NCBI GenBank assembly: GCA_020351875.1
Contig: CP070671.1
Span: 2,720,686-2,784,685 of the forward strand
DNA length: 64,000 nt
Direction: 5' to 3'
DNA from: Chromatiales bacterium
Lineage (GTDB): Bacteria > Pseudomonadota > Gammaproteobacteria > Steroidobacterales > GCA-2729495
In this document: piece by piece, positions 17,110 to 26,082 of the stretch
Position numbering within the stretch: the stretch's first letter is position 1
Layout of the letters: each line of letters begins with the position of its first letter
Translations under genes and position numbers: made by a program
Notes under the pieces: model-generated
What the model was told of the DNA's origin: nothing
Database searches by the model: none
The model's input: the letters and a program-made list of their open reading frames with translations, nothing else

Positions 17110-17892
17110 ATGGCTCAATTCCGGTTACCGCCGAATTCCAGGATCACCAGGGGCAAGACGCACCACGCGCCGGCCGGCGCCACGAACGTGCGCCGCTTTG
17201 CCATTTATCGTTATGACCCGCACGCCGGGGAAAACCCGCGGGTCGATACCTATGAAGTCGACCTGGACAAGTGCGGGCCGATGGTCCTGGACGCGCTGAT
17301 CAAGATCAAGAACGAAGTGGACTCGACGCTGACCTTCCGGCGGTCCTGCCGCGAAGGTATCTGCGGTTCCTGCGCAATGAACATCGCCGGCGGCAACACG
17401 CTGGCCTGCACGCAGGCCATCGAGGACATCAGCGGTGACATCAAGATCTACCCGCTGCCACACATGCCCGTCGTCAAGGACCTCGTGCCCGACCTGACCA
17501 ACTTCTACGCGCAGTACGCGTCAATCAAACCCTGGTTGCAGACGCGCACGCCGGCCCCGCCGGACCGCGAGCGGCTGCAGGCAAAGGAAGAACAGCACCT
17601 GATCGACACGCCGTCGGCGTGCATCCTGTGTGCGTGCTGTTCTACCAGCTGTCCGAGCTACTGGTGGAACAGCGACCGTTACCTCGGCCCGGCCGCGCTG
17701 CTGGCGGCCTACCGCTGGTTGGTAGACAGCCGCGACGAGGCCACCGGCGAACGGCTGGACGCGCTGGAAGACCCGTTCCGCCTGTATCGCTGCCACACCA
17801 TCATGAACTGCACCAATGCCTGCCCGAAAGATCTGAACCCGGCCAGGGCCATCGGTGAGATCAAGCAGATGATTGCCGTGCGCCGGCTTTGA
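17110..17892 (+). CDS. sdhB: Succinate dehydrogenase iron-sulfur subunit
   Basis: A 260-residue electron-transfer subunit. The plant-type [2Fe-2S] cluster ligands are in [20 protein letters not shown] (and the cysteine just after). The [4Fe-4S] and [3Fe-4S] ligands are in [19 protein letters not shown] and [18 protein letters not shown]. It passes electrons from SdhA to quinone. It has a slightly longer N-terminus than E. coli SdhB (238). The stop overlaps the sdhE start. Confidence 0.98.
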   Translation: MAQFRLPPNSRITRGKTHHAPAGATNVRRFAIYRYDPHAGENPRVDTYEVDLDKCGPMVLDALIKIKNEVDSTLTFRRSCREGICGSCAMNIAGGNTLACTQAIEDISGDIKIYPLPHMPVVKDLVPDLTNFYAQYASIKPWLQTRTPAPPDRERLQAKEEQHLIDTPSACILCACCSTSCPSYWWNSDRYLGPAALLAAYRWLVDSRDEATGERLDALEDPFRLYRCHTIMNCTNACPKDLNPARAIGEIKQMIAVRRL

Positions 17893-18149
17893 CGGCCGAC
17901 GACACCCGGTTGCGCCGGCTGCGGTGGCGGTGCCGTCGGGGCATGCGCGAACTCGACGTGCTGCTGATGGCCTACATGGATAACGAGTACCCCACAGCCA
18001 GCCCGGCGCTGCAGCGCGCGTTCGAGCAACTCCTAACCATGCAGGATCCCGATATTCAGGCCTTGCTGGCTGGCCGTTTGCCTGCCGAAAATGCGGCCCT
18101 GCATGAACTGGTGCAACGGCTTCTCGACCACTCTGACCCTGCGGACTAG
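17889..18149 (+). CDS. sdhE: SdhA flavinylation factor SdhE (CptB/YgfY)
   Basis: An 86-residue protein with the invariant RGxxE motif in [11 protein letters not shown], then [20 protein letters not shown] and the C-terminal helix. SdhE helps attach FAD covalently to SdhA. The start is TTG 17889, coupled to the sdhB stop in a TTGA overlap, as no other start codon lies in frame. With sdhAF4 upstream, this operon carries two dedicated SdhA maturation factors. Confidence 0.93.
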   Translation: MTADDTRLRRLRWRCRRGMRELDVLLMAYMDNEYPTASPALQRAFEQLLTMQDPDIQALLAGRLPAENAALHELVQRLLDHSDPAD

Positions 18150-18393
18150 GGCCGTCGGCCGTCACCGCTGCAACGCAGCAAGCCGAAGCCCGGCGGGGCG
18201 CTGGCGACTCCGGTTGCCGGGTGATCGCTGGCGGCCGGCCGCACTCGGCGCTGCGTGGCTCGCCGGGCCGCTGGCCGGGCTCGCCTTCCTGGATGCGCGC
18301 GGTGTCCGCCACAGCGTGCTGATTCTGGCGGGGGACCAGCGGGCCGCGGACTGGCGCCGTCTCCGGGTGCACCTTAAGCTGCCGCGAACTTAG
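18103..18393 (+). CDS. Shortened YgfX (CptA)-like protein
   Basis: An open frame of up to 96 codons overlapping the end of sdhE and ending at 18393. The C-terminal 65 residues look like the C-terminal half of YgfX: a strand (GRWRLRLPGDRWRPA), a hydrophobic stretch (ALGAAWLAGPLAGLAFLDA), a strand, then DQRAADWRRLRVHLKL. YgfX normally follows sdhE and begins with two transmembrane helices; those are missing here, and only sdhE-overlapping codons precede the conserved part. It may be a degraded remnant or a minimal form. ATG 18091 is an alternative start. Coding status is uncertain. Confidence 0.5.
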   Translation: MNWCNGFSTTLTLRTRAVGRHRCNAASRSPAGRWRLRLPGDRWRPAALGAAWLAGPLAGLAFLDARGVRHSVLILAGDQRAADWRRLRVHLKLPRT

Positions 18394-18457
18394 AATACCC
18401 GGGCGCTGCGCTGCATCAGGAAATCAGACGCGGCTCACGATCCGGGCGCTTCCGGGC

Positions 18458-18483
18458 GAACTTTCGGCGCAGGTTGCAGTCAA
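18458..18483 (+). promoter_or_regulatory. Candidate sigma-E-dependent promoter of rpoE
   Basis: GAACTT at 18458-18463 and TCAA at 18480-18483, 16 bases apart, fit the sigma-E pattern (GGAACTT, then TCxAA about 16 bases on). Transcription would begin near 18490, leaving about 40 bases before the rpoE start at 18530. Autoregulation through such a promoter is known for E. coli rpoE. The second G of the -35 consensus is a C here. Confidence 0.5.
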
Positions 18484-18529
18484 TGCTATGGCGGGCGGCC
18501 GCTGCGCCGTGACTGACGGACAACGCGGC

Positions 18530-19120
18530 ATGTCGGCTAACACTAACGACCAGGTGCTGGTCGAGCGCGTCAAGCGGGGGGACAAGCGGGCCTTCGATCT
18601 CCTCGTGCTCAAGTACCAGCACAAGATCGTGAACCTGGTAATGCGATATGTGCGTGATCCGAGCGAGGCGATGGACGTGACCCAGGAGGCTTTCCTGAAG
18701 GCCTACCGGGCATTGCCGCGCTTTCGCGGTGACAGCGCCTTTTATACATGGCTGTACCGCATTGCGATTAACACGTCGAAGAATTACCTGGTGTCGCTGA
18801 GCCGCCGCCCGCTCGAATACGACCTGGACCTGCAGGACCCGGAGCAGCAGTCGATCAGCAACAAGCTGCGCGACGACGACTCACCGGAAGGGCTGCTGCT
18901 GCGCGACGAGTTGCGGCAGACGATGGAAGACACCATTGCCGCGTTGCCGGACGAACTGCGCATGGCCATCACGCTGCGCGAGGCCGACGGCCTGAGTTAC
19001 GAGGAAATTTCCCAGGCGATGGATTGTCCGGTGGGGACGGTGCGCTCGCGCATCTTCCGGGCCCGCGAAGCGATTGACAAAAATATCAAACCCCTGCTCG
19101 ACGGGCAGTGGGAGCGATGA
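18530..19120 (+). CDS. rpoE: RNA polymerase sigma-E factor (envelope stress)
   Basis: A 196-residue ECF sigma factor very close to E. coli RpoE. ATG 18530 gives MSANTNDQVLVERVKRGD. Region 2 holds DVTQEAFLKAYRALPRFRGD and SAFYTWLYRIAINTSKNYLV; region 4 holds LRMAITLREADGLSYEEIS and MDCPVGTVRSRIFRAREAID. It directs genes for outer-membrane repair and is held by RseA at the inner membrane. It is followed by rseA, rseB and rseC in the canonical order. Confidence 0.97.
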   Translation: MSANTNDQVLVERVKRGDKRAFDLLVLKYQHKIVNLVMRYVRDPSEAMDVTQEAFLKAYRALPRFRGDSAFYTWLYRIAINTSKNYLVSLSRRPLEYDLDLQDPEQQSISNKLRDDDSPEGLLLRDELRQTMEDTIAALPDELRMAITLREADGLSYEEISQAMDCPVGTVRSRIFRAREAIDKNIKPLLDGQWER

Positions 19121-19127
19121 AGGGTAG

Positions 19128-19700
19128 ATGAGTATGAAGCAAGTCATCGAAGAGCAATTGTCGGCGTTTCTCGACGGGGAATTGCCGGCAGCAGAGGAAG
19201 AGCTGCTGCTGCGGCGCCTCGAACGGGAGACGGGCTACCAGGAGCAGATCGTTCGCTACGCGATGATCGGGCAGCTGATCCGTGGCGAGACGGCGGTCGG
19301 GAATGGCGCCGTTCTTGCACAACAGATCAGCGAAGTGGTGGCAGGGGAAGCGGCGCACGCATCGTCGGCGCCGCCCCGGGCGCGCCACTGGGGCGCCTTT
19401 GCCAGCGCAGGTGTCGCGGCGGCCGCCGGGCTGGTTGTGCTGACGGGCCTGCTCAGCCTCGGCACCGTGTCGGTGCCGGAGACGCCGGTGGCGTCCGCGC
19501 CCGTCGTGCCACAGATTCGCACTGCCGATTTCCAGAGTCCCGCCGACGCGCCGATCGAGCCGGAGCGCCTGACCGCCTATCTCGTGGCGCATGGCGACTA
19601 CGCAGGCGGGCTGTCACGGCAGGTGATGAGTTCGCACGTCGTGAACGGCACGCCGGACTTCGTGCTCGCCAACACTGGCGGAGTGGGTGTTGATGAGTGA
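19128..19700 (+). CDS. rseA: Anti-sigma-E factor RseA
   Basis: A 190-residue single-pass inner-membrane protein. The N-terminal cytosolic anti-sigma domain (EEQLSAFLDGELPAAEEELL, then ETGYQEQIVRYAMIGQLIRG) binds RpoE. The transmembrane helix is at about residues 85-110 (FASAGVAAAAGLVVLTGLLS). The periplasmic tail (RQVMSSHVVNGTPDFVLA) is the RseB-binding and DegS-cleaved side. Either ATG 19128 or ATG 19134 could be the start. The end overlaps rseB. Confidence 0.93.
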   Translation: MSMKQVIEEQLSAFLDGELPAAEEELLLRRLERETGYQEQIVRYAMIGQLIRGETAVGNGAVLAQQISEVVAGEAAHASSAPPRARHWGAFASAGVAAAAGLVVLTGLLSLGTVSVPETPVASAPVVPQIRTADFQSPADAPIEPERLTAYLVAHGDYAGGLSRQVMSSHVVNGTPDFVLANTGGVGVDE

Positions 19701-20685
19701 CGCAAGCCGGCTGCGCGGCCGCGCCGGCGTCGCTCTCGTCCTTGTGTTTGGCTCCGTCCAGTCGTGGGCGGGCGACGATTCGCGCCAGTGGCTGATGCGC
19801 ATGGCGGGCGCGGTCGAGGACCTTAACTACGAAGGCAGCCTGGTGCACATGTATGGTGGCGAGGCCGATATTCTGCGCATCGTGCATCGGGTCAAAGACG
19901 GCCAGGTGGCCGAACGGATCACCGCGGTAGACGGCAAAGGGCGCGAGATCATTCGCAACGACGACCAGGTGACCTGCATCCTGCCCGACCAGATGGCGAT
20001 TCACGTGGAGCCGCGTGATCCCAGGGCACGGGAACAGAGCCCGCTGCAGGGCAGCCTGCCGACTGCCGATTCCCTGGATGAAGGGCTTTACGATCTGGCG
20101 CTGGACGGGCGGGACACCGTGGCGGGTCGGGCCGCCCAGATCCTCACCGTGCAGCCGATGGACCCGTATCGCTACGGTTACCGCCTGTGGCTCGACCAGG
20201 GCACCGCGATGCCGCTGAAGATCCAGATGCGGGACGAGGGCGGTGGCGTGCTGGAGCAGATCCTGTTCACCGAAATCCGGATGCCGGATGACATTCCCGA
20301 CGCGGCGCTGCAGCCGTCGCTGGATACGGACGGGTTCAAGATGATGCGCGGTGCCCCGGTTCGCGATGGCGAAGAGATGCCAACGGCATCGTGGCGAGCC
20401 GCGGACGTGCCAGCAGGTTTCACACTCACGACGGTGAAATCCAAGTACGCGCCGGGCGCGGACATGCCCACGGAGCAGCTGGTCTATTCCGACGGACTGG
20501 CCTCGGTGTCGGTGTTCATCGAAGCCGAGCAGATGCAACGCACCGCCGTCGGTGGAGCGTCGAGCATGGGGGCTGCAAACGCCTATACCACGAGCCGCGA
20601 CGGCCACCTGATTACGGCGGTCGGTGAAGTCCCGGTGCGCACGGTCGAACGCATCGCCACGTCCACCGCACCCGGTGGCCGTTAA
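19693..20685 (+). CDS. rseB: Periplasmic sigma-E regulator RseB
   Basis: A 330-residue secreted protein with a signal peptide (RLRGRAGVALVLVFGSV, cleavage near SWAGDD). The lipoprotein-localisation-like fold follows (WLMRMAGAVEDLNYEGSLVH, RIVHRVKDGQVAERI), with the C-terminal domain ending in GHLITAVGEVPVRTVERIA. It senses mislocalised lipoproteins and LPS and shields RseA from DegS. The likely start is ATG 19693, overlapping rseA by 8 bases; GTG 19687 is also in frame. Confidence 0.93.
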   Translation: MSDASRLRGRAGVALVLVFGSVQSWAGDDSRQWLMRMAGAVEDLNYEGSLVHMYGGEADILRIVHRVKDGQVAERITAVDGKGREIIRNDDQVTCILPDQMAIHVEPRDPRAREQSPLQGSLPTADSLDEGLYDLALDGRDTVAGRAAQILTVQPMDPYRYGYRLWLDQGTAMPLKIQMRDEGGGVLEQILFTEIRMPDDIPDAALQPSLDTDGFKMMRGAPVRDGEEMPTASWRAADVPAGFTLTTVKSKYAPGADMPTEQLVYSDGLASVSVFIEAEQMQRTAVGGASSMGAANAYTTSRDGHLITAVGEVPVRTVERIATSTAPGGR

Positions 20686-21139
20686 CCCTCTGCTGCTGGA
20701 GCGCACCGGCACCGTCGTGCGCTGCGACGCGAACCGTGTCGAAATCGAACTCGATGTGGTCGAGGCCTGTGCCGGGTGCGCCGGCCCCGGTGGGTGCGGC
20801 AACGGCCCACAGGTCCACGCGCCGCGCCGCGGGGCGCAGGGCGGCGTGCTGACGGTGCCCGGGGCCCGGGCGTTCCAGCCCGGCGAGCGCGTGCGGCTGT
20901 GCCTGCCCGCGCCGGGCTTGTTGCGCGCGGCCGCGCTGGCTTACGGGTGGCCGCTGGCCGGCATGTTTGGCGCAGCGAGTGTCGCCGCCGCATTCTCGCC
21001 ATCGGCCAGCGATGCCTGGGCCGCGGCCGCGGCGATCGCAGGGCTCGCAGCCGGATTTCTCGCGAGTCGACGGCACATTGGGCACATCGACGGGCCGCGT
21101 TTACTGGCTGCGGATCCGCCGGCCATTTCAGCACCGTGA
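20675..21139 (+). CDS. rseC: RseC/SoxR-reducing system membrane protein
   Basis: A 154-residue RseC-family protein. An N-terminal beta-rich part with the cysteine cluster CAGCAGPGGCGNG (about residues 28-42) is followed by two transmembrane helices (LLRAAALAYGWPLAGMFGA and AWAAAAAIAGLAAGFLA). In E. coli RseC is linked both to sigma-E control and to reduction of SoxR by the Rsx complex. The start is probably GTG 20675, overlapping rseB by 11 bases. The stop overlaps the next gene in GTGA. Confidence 0.88.
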   Translation: MAVNPLLLERTGTVVRCDANRVEIELDVVEACAGCAGPGGCGNGPQVHAPRRGAQGGVLTVPGARAFQPGERVRLCLPAPGLLRAAALAYGWPLAGMFGAASVAAAFSPSASDAWAAAAAIAGLAAGFLASRRHIGHIDGPRLLAADPPAISAP

Positions 21140-21390
21140 CCGCGGCGCCCGTTCTCACGGTCTACAGTCGCCGTGGATGTCACCTCTGTGAAGACCTGCT
21201 CGGTGAGCTCGAACCCCTGTTGCGCGGGCGCGCGATCGTCGATGTGCAGGATATAGACCTGGACGACACGCTTCGCGATCGCTATCACACCCGGGTACCG
21301 GTCGTCTGCGCAGCGGGACAGGAACTTTGCCAGTACCACCTCGACCGGTCCGCCGTGCTTGACTGGCTCGACCGGGCAGCGCCCAGGTAG
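21136..21390 (+). CDS. Small glutaredoxin-family protein
   Basis: An 84-residue thioredoxin-fold protein from GTG 21136, coupled to rseC by a 4-base overlap. VLTVYSRRGCHLCEDLLGEL holds the CxxC redox pair (CHLC), and the TRVPVV segment contains the conserved cis-proline. It belongs to the short DUF836-type glutaredoxins often found between the sigma-E operon and lepA. A redox role next to the cysteine-rich RseC is plausible but inferred. Confidence 0.88.
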   Translation: MTAAPVLTVYSRRGCHLCEDLLGELEPLLRGRAIVDVQDIDLDDTLRDRYHTRVPVVCAAGQELCQYHLDRSAVLDWLDRAAPR

Positions 21391-21401
21391 CGCAGCCAAA
21401 C

Positions 21402-21432
21402 CTGACGGACGCCGCCTGCCGCCGTCTATAAT
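21402..21432 (+). promoter_or_regulatory. Candidate sigma-70 promoter of lepA
   Basis: A perfect -10 hexamer TATAAT at 21427-21432 lies 28 bases before the lepA start. A weak -35 (CTGACG or TGACGG, 21402-21408) sits 18 to 19 bases upstream. Perfect TATAAT is rare by chance in this G+C-rich sequence. Confidence 0.6.
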
Positions 21433-21459
21433 TCGCAGGTTGTATCGCGCTCCCGGCCC

Positions 21460-23253
21460 ATGAAACAGATTCGCAATTTCTCCATCATCGCGCATGTCGA
21501 TCACGGCAAGTCCACGCTGGCCGACCGGCTGATCGAGCGGTGCGGGGGTCTCGAGGCCCGGGAGATGGCGGCGCAGGTGCTGGATTCCATGGACCTGGAG
21601 CGGGAGCGGGGCATCACGATCAAGGCGCAAAGCGTGTCGCTGGATTACCAGGCGCGCGACGGGCAGGACTATCAGCTGAACTTCATCGACACGCCGGGCC
21701 ACGTCGATTTTTCCTACGAGGTCTCCCGGTCGCTGGCGGCCTGCGAAGGGGCGCTGCTGGTGGTGGATGCGGCACAGGGTGTCGAGGCGCAGAGCATTGC
21801 CAACTGCTACACCGCCGTGGAGCAGGGCCTGGAAATCATCCCGGTGGTCAACAAGATTGACCTGCCGTCGGCAGAGCCCGAACGGGTTTTGAACGACGTG
21901 CGCGAGATCATCGGCCTGGACACCGAGCACGCGGCCCTGGTCAGCGCCAAGACCGGTGAGGGCATCGATGAGCTGCTGGAGTTGCTGGTCGAACGCGTGC
22001 CGCCGCCCGAGGGCGAGCCCGACGGGCCGCTGCAGGCCCTGATCATCGATTCCTGGTTCGACAGTTACGTCGGCGTCGTGTCCCTGGTGCGGGTCGTCAA
22101 CGGCGTGCTGCCGAGTGGCGCCAAGATCCGCGTGATGTCCACCGGCCGCAGTCACGTGGCCACCGAACTGGGCGCCTTTACACCGAAGATGACGAAGCGC
22201 AATGCGCTGCAAACCGGTGAGGTGGGTTACCTGGTCGCCGGTATCAAGGACATCGACGGGGCACCGGTAGGCGATACCGTGACGCTGGACGCCCGGCCTG
22301 CCGAAGCGCAGTTGCCGGGTTTCAAGGCCGTGAAGCCACGGGTATTCGCGGGGCTGTTCCCGGTGAACTCTGACCAGTTCGACGAATGCCGTGAGGCGTT
22401 GCGCAAGCTGCGATTGAACGATGCGGCCCTGCACTATGAAGTGGAGACGTCAGCAGCACTGGGTTTTGGTTTCCGCTGCGGCTTTCTCGGCATGCTGCAC
22501 ATGGAGATTGTGCAGGAACGTCTCGAGCGCGAGTACGGCCTGGCCCTGATCACAACGGCGCCAACGGTGGTCTTCGAGGTAGTCACGACCAAGGGCGAAA
22601 CGCTCCAGGTGGACAATCCCGCGGCCTTGCCGGATGCGTCGCTATGCGAAGAGATCCGCGAGCCCTATATTCGCGCGAGCCTGCTCGTGCCGCCGGAGTT
22701 CGTGGGCCCTGTCATGCAGCTTTGCGTTGCGCGACGCGGTGTGCAAAAGCGTATGGACTATGTCGGCAGCCAGGTGGCCCTGGAATACGAATTGCCGATG
22801 GTCGAAATCGTGCTGGACTTTTTTGACCGGCTGAAATCCATCAGCCGCGGCCATGCGTCTTTCGACTACGAGTTCTCCCGCTTCGTGCCGGGGCAGCTGG
22901 TCAAGCTCGATATCCTGATCAACCGCGAACGGGTGGACGCGCTGTCGGTCATCGTGCATCGGGAATCGGCACGGCAACGCGGGCGTGCGCTGGTCGACAA
23001 ACTACGTGAACTCATTCCGCGCCAGATGTTCGAGGTGGCGATTCAGGCCGCAATCGGTTCGCAGATCATCGCGCGCGCGAATGTAAAGGCGCTGCGCAAG
23101 GATGTGACGGCCAAACTTTACGGCGGTGACGTGACGCGCAAGCGCAAGTTGCTGGAGAAGCAGAAGGCCGGCAAGAAGCGGATGAAGCAGCTCGGTTCGG
23201 TGGAGATACCGCAGGAAGCCTTCCTGGCGGTCCTGAAGGTGGGCCGCGAATGA
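21460..23253 (+). CDS. lepA: Elongation factor 4 (LepA), back-translocating GTPase
   Basis: A 597-residue translational GTPase (E. coli 599). G1 is [14 protein letters not shown], switch [13 protein letters not shown]3 [14 protein letters not shown], and G4 [10 protein letters not shown]. The LepA-specific C-terminal domain ends [19 protein letters not shown]. It acts on stalled or misassembled ribosomes. It precedes lepB as in E. coli, with 95 bases between. Confidence 0.98.
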   Translation: MKQIRNFSIIAHVDHGKSTLADRLIERCGGLEAREMAAQVLDSMDLERERGITIKAQSVSLDYQARDGQDYQLNFIDTPGHVDFSYEVSRSLAACEGALLVVDAAQGVEAQSIANCYTAVEQGLEIIPVVNKIDLPSAEPERVLNDVREIIGLDTEHAALVSAKTGEGIDELLELLVERVPPPEGEPDGPLQALIIDSWFDSYVGVVSLVRVVNGVLPSGAKIRVMSTGRSHVATELGAFTPKMTKRNALQTGEVGYLVAGIKDIDGAPVGDTVTLDARPAEAQLPGFKAVKPRVFAGLFPVNSDQFDECREALRKLRLNDAALHYEVETSAALGFGFRCGFLGMLHMEIVQERLEREYGLALITTAPTVVFEVVTTKGETLQVDNPAALPDASLCEEIREPYIRASLLVPPEFVGPVMQLCVARRGVQKRMDYVGSQVALEYELPMVEIVLDFFDRLKSISRGHASFDYEFSRFVPGQLVKLDILINRERVDALSVIVHRESARQRGRALVDKLRELIPRQMFEVAIQAAIGSQIIARANVKALRKDVTAKLYGGDVTRKRKLLEKQKAGKKRMKQLGSVEIPQEAFLAVLKVGRE

Positions 23254-23348
23254 TGGGTTGCACTCGCTGTGCCCGGGGACACGGTCCGTGCTATGGTCCG
23301 CCCCGGCGGGCCGCTGTGCCCGGATTGTGCGCGTTCTGACGGGTTGGC

Positions 23349-24125
23349 ATGAGTCTGGATTTTTCCTTGTTGCTGGTGTTGGCGACCGGCCTGTGTGGCT
23401 TGGTCTGGGGGCTGGATGCCCTGCTGTTCGCCAGCCGTCGCCGGGAGGTGGTCGAAGCCGTCGAACCGCACGATCCGGTGCTGGTGGAATACGCGCGGTC
23501 GTTCTTCCCGATTTTGCTGGTGGTGCTGGTCATTCGCTCGTTCCTGTTCGAGCCGTTCCGGATTCCCAGCAGCTCCATGGTGCCAACACTGCTGATCGGC
23601 GACTTCATTTTCGTGAACAAGTACACCTATGGTCTGCGCCTGCCGGTGCTGAACACGAAGGTGCTCGAGGTGGGGGAGCCGGCCCGCGGTGACGTGGTGG
23701 TGTTCCGGCTGCCGGCGGATCCCAGCACCAATTACATCAAGCGCCTGGTCGGCCTGCCGGGGGATACCATCGAATATGTGAACAAGCGCCTTTACATTAA
23801 CGGCAAAGCCATGGATTTTGAGGTGCTGGGAGCCTATGAAGCGGCCGGTAACGTCCGGGCCGTGCTGGGGCGGGAGACCATCGACGAGACGGAGCACTCG
23901 GTGCTGCTGGTCGAGGGTCAACGCAGCCAGGAAGGCACCTACCGCGTCCCTGATGGATACTATTTCATGATGGGCGACAATCGGGACAACAGTCGCGACA
24001 GCCGCTACAGCGGCGTGGGGCTTGTCCCGGAAGGCAACGTTGTTGGCAAGGCCGTACGCATCTGGATGAACTGGGAGTTTCCGAAGGCGCCGCAATGGCA
24101 GCGCATCGGCAGCGCGATCCAGTAG
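23349..24125 (+). CDS. lepB: Signal peptidase I
   Basis: A 258-residue inner-membrane peptidase with two N-terminal helices. The catalytic Ser76 is in IPSSSMVPTLLIGD and the general-base Lys131 in NYIKRLVGLPGDTIEY; GDNRDNSRDSRYSGVGLVP is box E. It cleaves signal peptides on the periplasmic face. ATG 23349 is the only good start. It is followed by the DUF4845 gene and rnc, the usual gammaproteobacterial order. Confidence 0.97.
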   Translation: MSLDFSLLLVLATGLCGLVWGLDALLFASRRREVVEAVEPHDPVLVEYARSFFPILLVVLVIRSFLFEPFRIPSSSMVPTLLIGDFIFVNKYTYGLRLPVLNTKVLEVGEPARGDVVVFRLPADPSTNYIKRLVGLPGDTIEYVNKRLYINGKAMDFEVLGAYEAAGNVRAVLGRETIDETEHSVLLVEGQRSQEGTYRVPDGYYFMMGDNRDNSRDSRYSGVGLVPEGNVVGKAVRIWMNWEFPKAPQWQRIGSAIQ

Positions 24126-24147
24126 CAGCGGCGACAGGAGTAGGCAT

Positions 24148-24513
24148 ATGCGCGGCAGGCAACAGGGCATTACAGCCATCGGCTTCCTGATCATCGCAAT
24201 CATGGTTGCGGCTATCGGTTTCGCGGCGTTGAGGCTCACGCCGATCTACCTGGAGCACATGAAAATCGTCAGCGTGCTCAAAGACGTGAAGGCCGATCTC
24301 GACGGCACTAATCCGTCTATACAACTGATCAAATCGGCCATCGGCAAACGCCTGAATATCGAGATGGTCCGGGTAGTGCAGAGGCAGGACTTCAAGGTCA
24401 AGAAGTCGGAAGTGGGCTACAGCGTTCGGGTGCAGTACAACGCCGAGGCACCTTATTTCGCCAACGTGTGGCTCCTGGTTCGCTTCAACGACGCCGTAGA
24501 GATTCGCCGTTGA
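24148..24513 (+). CDS. DUF4845 single-pass membrane protein
   Basis: A 121-residue protein: a short basic N-terminus with a pilin-like hydrophobic helix (GITAIGFLIIAIMVAAIGFA), then LTPIYLEHMKIVSVLKDV and a soluble domain ending in WLLVRFNDAVEIRR. This conserved protein of unknown function usually lies between lepB and rnc, as here. A GGAG site precedes ATG 24148. The stop overlaps rnc in TTGA. Confidence 0.9.
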   Translation: MRGRQQGITAIGFLIIAIMVAAIGFAALRLTPIYLEHMKIVSVLKDVKADLDGTNPSIQLIKSAIGKRLNIEMVRVVQRQDFKVKKSEVGYSVRVQYNAEAPYFANVWLLVRFNDAVEIRR

Positions 24514-25187
24514 CCGGGCCGGCGGACTGGTCGTCCAGGTACCTGGGCTATCGGTTCGTCGACGAGCGGCTGCTCGAGCAGGCACTGACTCATCGCAGCG
24601 CCGGTGGGGCGCATAATGAGCGCCTCGAGTTCCTGGGCGATGCGGTCCTCGGCATGGTCATTGCCAAAGCGCTCTATGAACTGAAACCTGTCGCACGCGA
24701 GGGCGCGCTGAGTCGTTACCGGTCGCGCCTGGTGCGCAAGGAAACCCTCGCCGAAGTCGCCCGCCGCGTGGAGCTCGGGGGCCAGCTGCGCATGGGAGCC
24801 GGCGAACACCGCAGCGGTGGTCACCAGCGCAGTGCGGTGCTGGCCGACGCGCTCGAGGCCCTGTTCGGGGCGGTGCTTCTCGACGGCGGCATCGATGACG
24901 CGGCGCAAGTCATTCAGCGCCTGTATGCCGATCGCCTCCAGGCATTGCCTGCCGAGGCCGAGTTGGTTGATGCGAAGACCTCCCTGCAGGAATACCTGCA
25001 GGCCAGGGGTTTGCCGCCGCCCGACTACGAACTGCTGGAGGCCACCGGCGCTGCCCACGCGCGCACCTTTCACTGCTGCTGCCGGGTCGCCGATCTGGGG
25101 CTGGAAACCAATGGTAGCGGCACCAGCCGGCGCCTGGCGGAGCAGGCGGCGGCCGCCGCGGCGCTGGAGCAGATTGGCGGTGACTGA
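24510..25187 (+). CDS. rnc: Ribonuclease III
   Basis: A 225-residue double-strand-specific RNase. The signature HNERLEFLGDAVLGMVIA carries catalytic acidic residues, and LADALEALFGAVLLDGG supplies the others. A dsRNA-binding domain forms residues about 150-225 (DAKTSLQEYLQARGLPPPDY). It processes rRNA precursors and regulatory RNAs. The start is TTG 24510 coupled to the previous stop; the 3' end overlaps era by 8 bases. Confidence 0.97.
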   Translation: MTGPADWSSRYLGYRFVDERLLEQALTHRSAGGAHNERLEFLGDAVLGMVIAKALYELKPVAREGALSRYRSRLVRKETLAEVARRVELGGQLRMGAGEHRSGGHQRSAVLADALEALFGAVLLDGGIDDAAQVIQRLYADRLQALPAEAELVDAKTSLQEYLQARGLPPPDYELLEATGAAHARTFHCCCRVADLGLETNGSGTSRRLAEQAAAAAALEQIGGD

Positions 25188-26082
25188 AGACGGTTTTCGT
25201 TCCGGTTTCGTCGCGGTGATCGGCCGGCCGAACGTCGGCAAGTCGACACTGGTCAACGCGCTGGTTGCCGAGAAGATCAGCATCGTGACACCGAAGCCGC
25301 AGACGACGCGGCACAGTATCCTGGGCATCCTGTCCCGCGACGATTGCCAGATCGTGTTCGTGGATACCCCGGGCCTGCACGACCCGGGCAAGCAGCTGAT
25401 GAACCGGGCGATGGTGAAATCGGCGAGCGCATCCCTGGTGGGTGCCGACCTGGCGCTGCTGGTGGTCGAGGCGCGTGGCTGGCAGCGCGGTGATGATTTC
25501 GCGTGGGAACGACTGCGCTCGAGCGGAGTGCCGGCGCTGCTGGTCGTGAACAAGCTCGACCGGGTCAGACCCAAAGACAAGGTGCTCGTATTCCTCGAGG
25601 AATGTGCCCAGCGTGTCGACGTGATGGCCATCGTGCCCGTGTCGGCGCGTACTGGCGATAACCTGGAACGGCTGCTGGACACGATTCGCGAACACCTGCC
25701 CGAGGGGCCGCCGCTATTTCCCGTCGACCTGAAGACCGATCGCGGCGCGGACTTCCGGATTGCCGAGGTCATTCGCGAGAAATTGCTGTTGGCACTGCAC
25801 CAGGAAGTCCCTTACGGTCTGGCCGTGGAGGTGCGCGCGCTGGAGCGTCGCGACGATCTGTTGCTGGCCGACGTGACCATCTGGGTTGACCGGGAATCCC
25901 ACCAGGGCATGGTGATTGGCCGCGCCGGCGAGCGGATCAAGCAAGTGGGCCGGGCAGCGCGACTGGACCTGGAAAAAGTGTTCGGTCAGCGTGTGCATCT
26001 TGAAACCAGGGTCAAGGTCAAGGCGAACTGGCGTGACAGTGCGGCCGCACTGCGCCAGCTCGGATACGAGGAGCCGCGTTGA
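25180..26082 (+). CDS. era: GTPase Era
   Basis: A 300-residue 16S rRNA assembly GTPase. G1 GRPNVGKSTLVNAL, G2 TRHSILGI, G3 VDTPGLHDPG and G4 NKLDRV are present, followed by the C-terminal KH domain (SHQGMVIGRAGERIKQVG). It binds the 3' end of 16S rRNA during 30S maturation. Start GTG 25180 overlaps rnc; TTG 25174 is possible. The rnc-era-recO order is conserved. Confidence 0.97.
   Translation: MTEDGFRSGFVAVIGRPNVGKSTLVNALVAEKISIVTPKPQTTRHSILGILSRDDCQIVFVDTPGLHDPGKQLMNRAMVKSASASLVGADLALLVVEARGWQRGDDFAWERLRSSGVPALLVVNKLDRVRPKDKVLVFLEECAQRVDVMAIVPVSARTGDNLERLLDTIREHLPEGPPLFPVDLKTDRGADFRIAEVIREKLLLALHQEVPYGLAVEVRALERRDDLLLADVTIWVDRESHQGMVIGRAGERIKQVGRAARLDLEKVFGQRVHLETRVKVKANWRDSAAALRQLGYEEPR

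Noticed and set aside
15994..17118. 374-codon minus-strand frame antisense to sdhA
   Set aside because: Shadow of sdhA; no domain, no ribosome-binding site.
20941..22434. 497-codon minus-strand frame across lepA
   Set aside because: Spans the glutaredoxin and lepA genes in antisense with low-complexity composition; lepA is beyond doubt.
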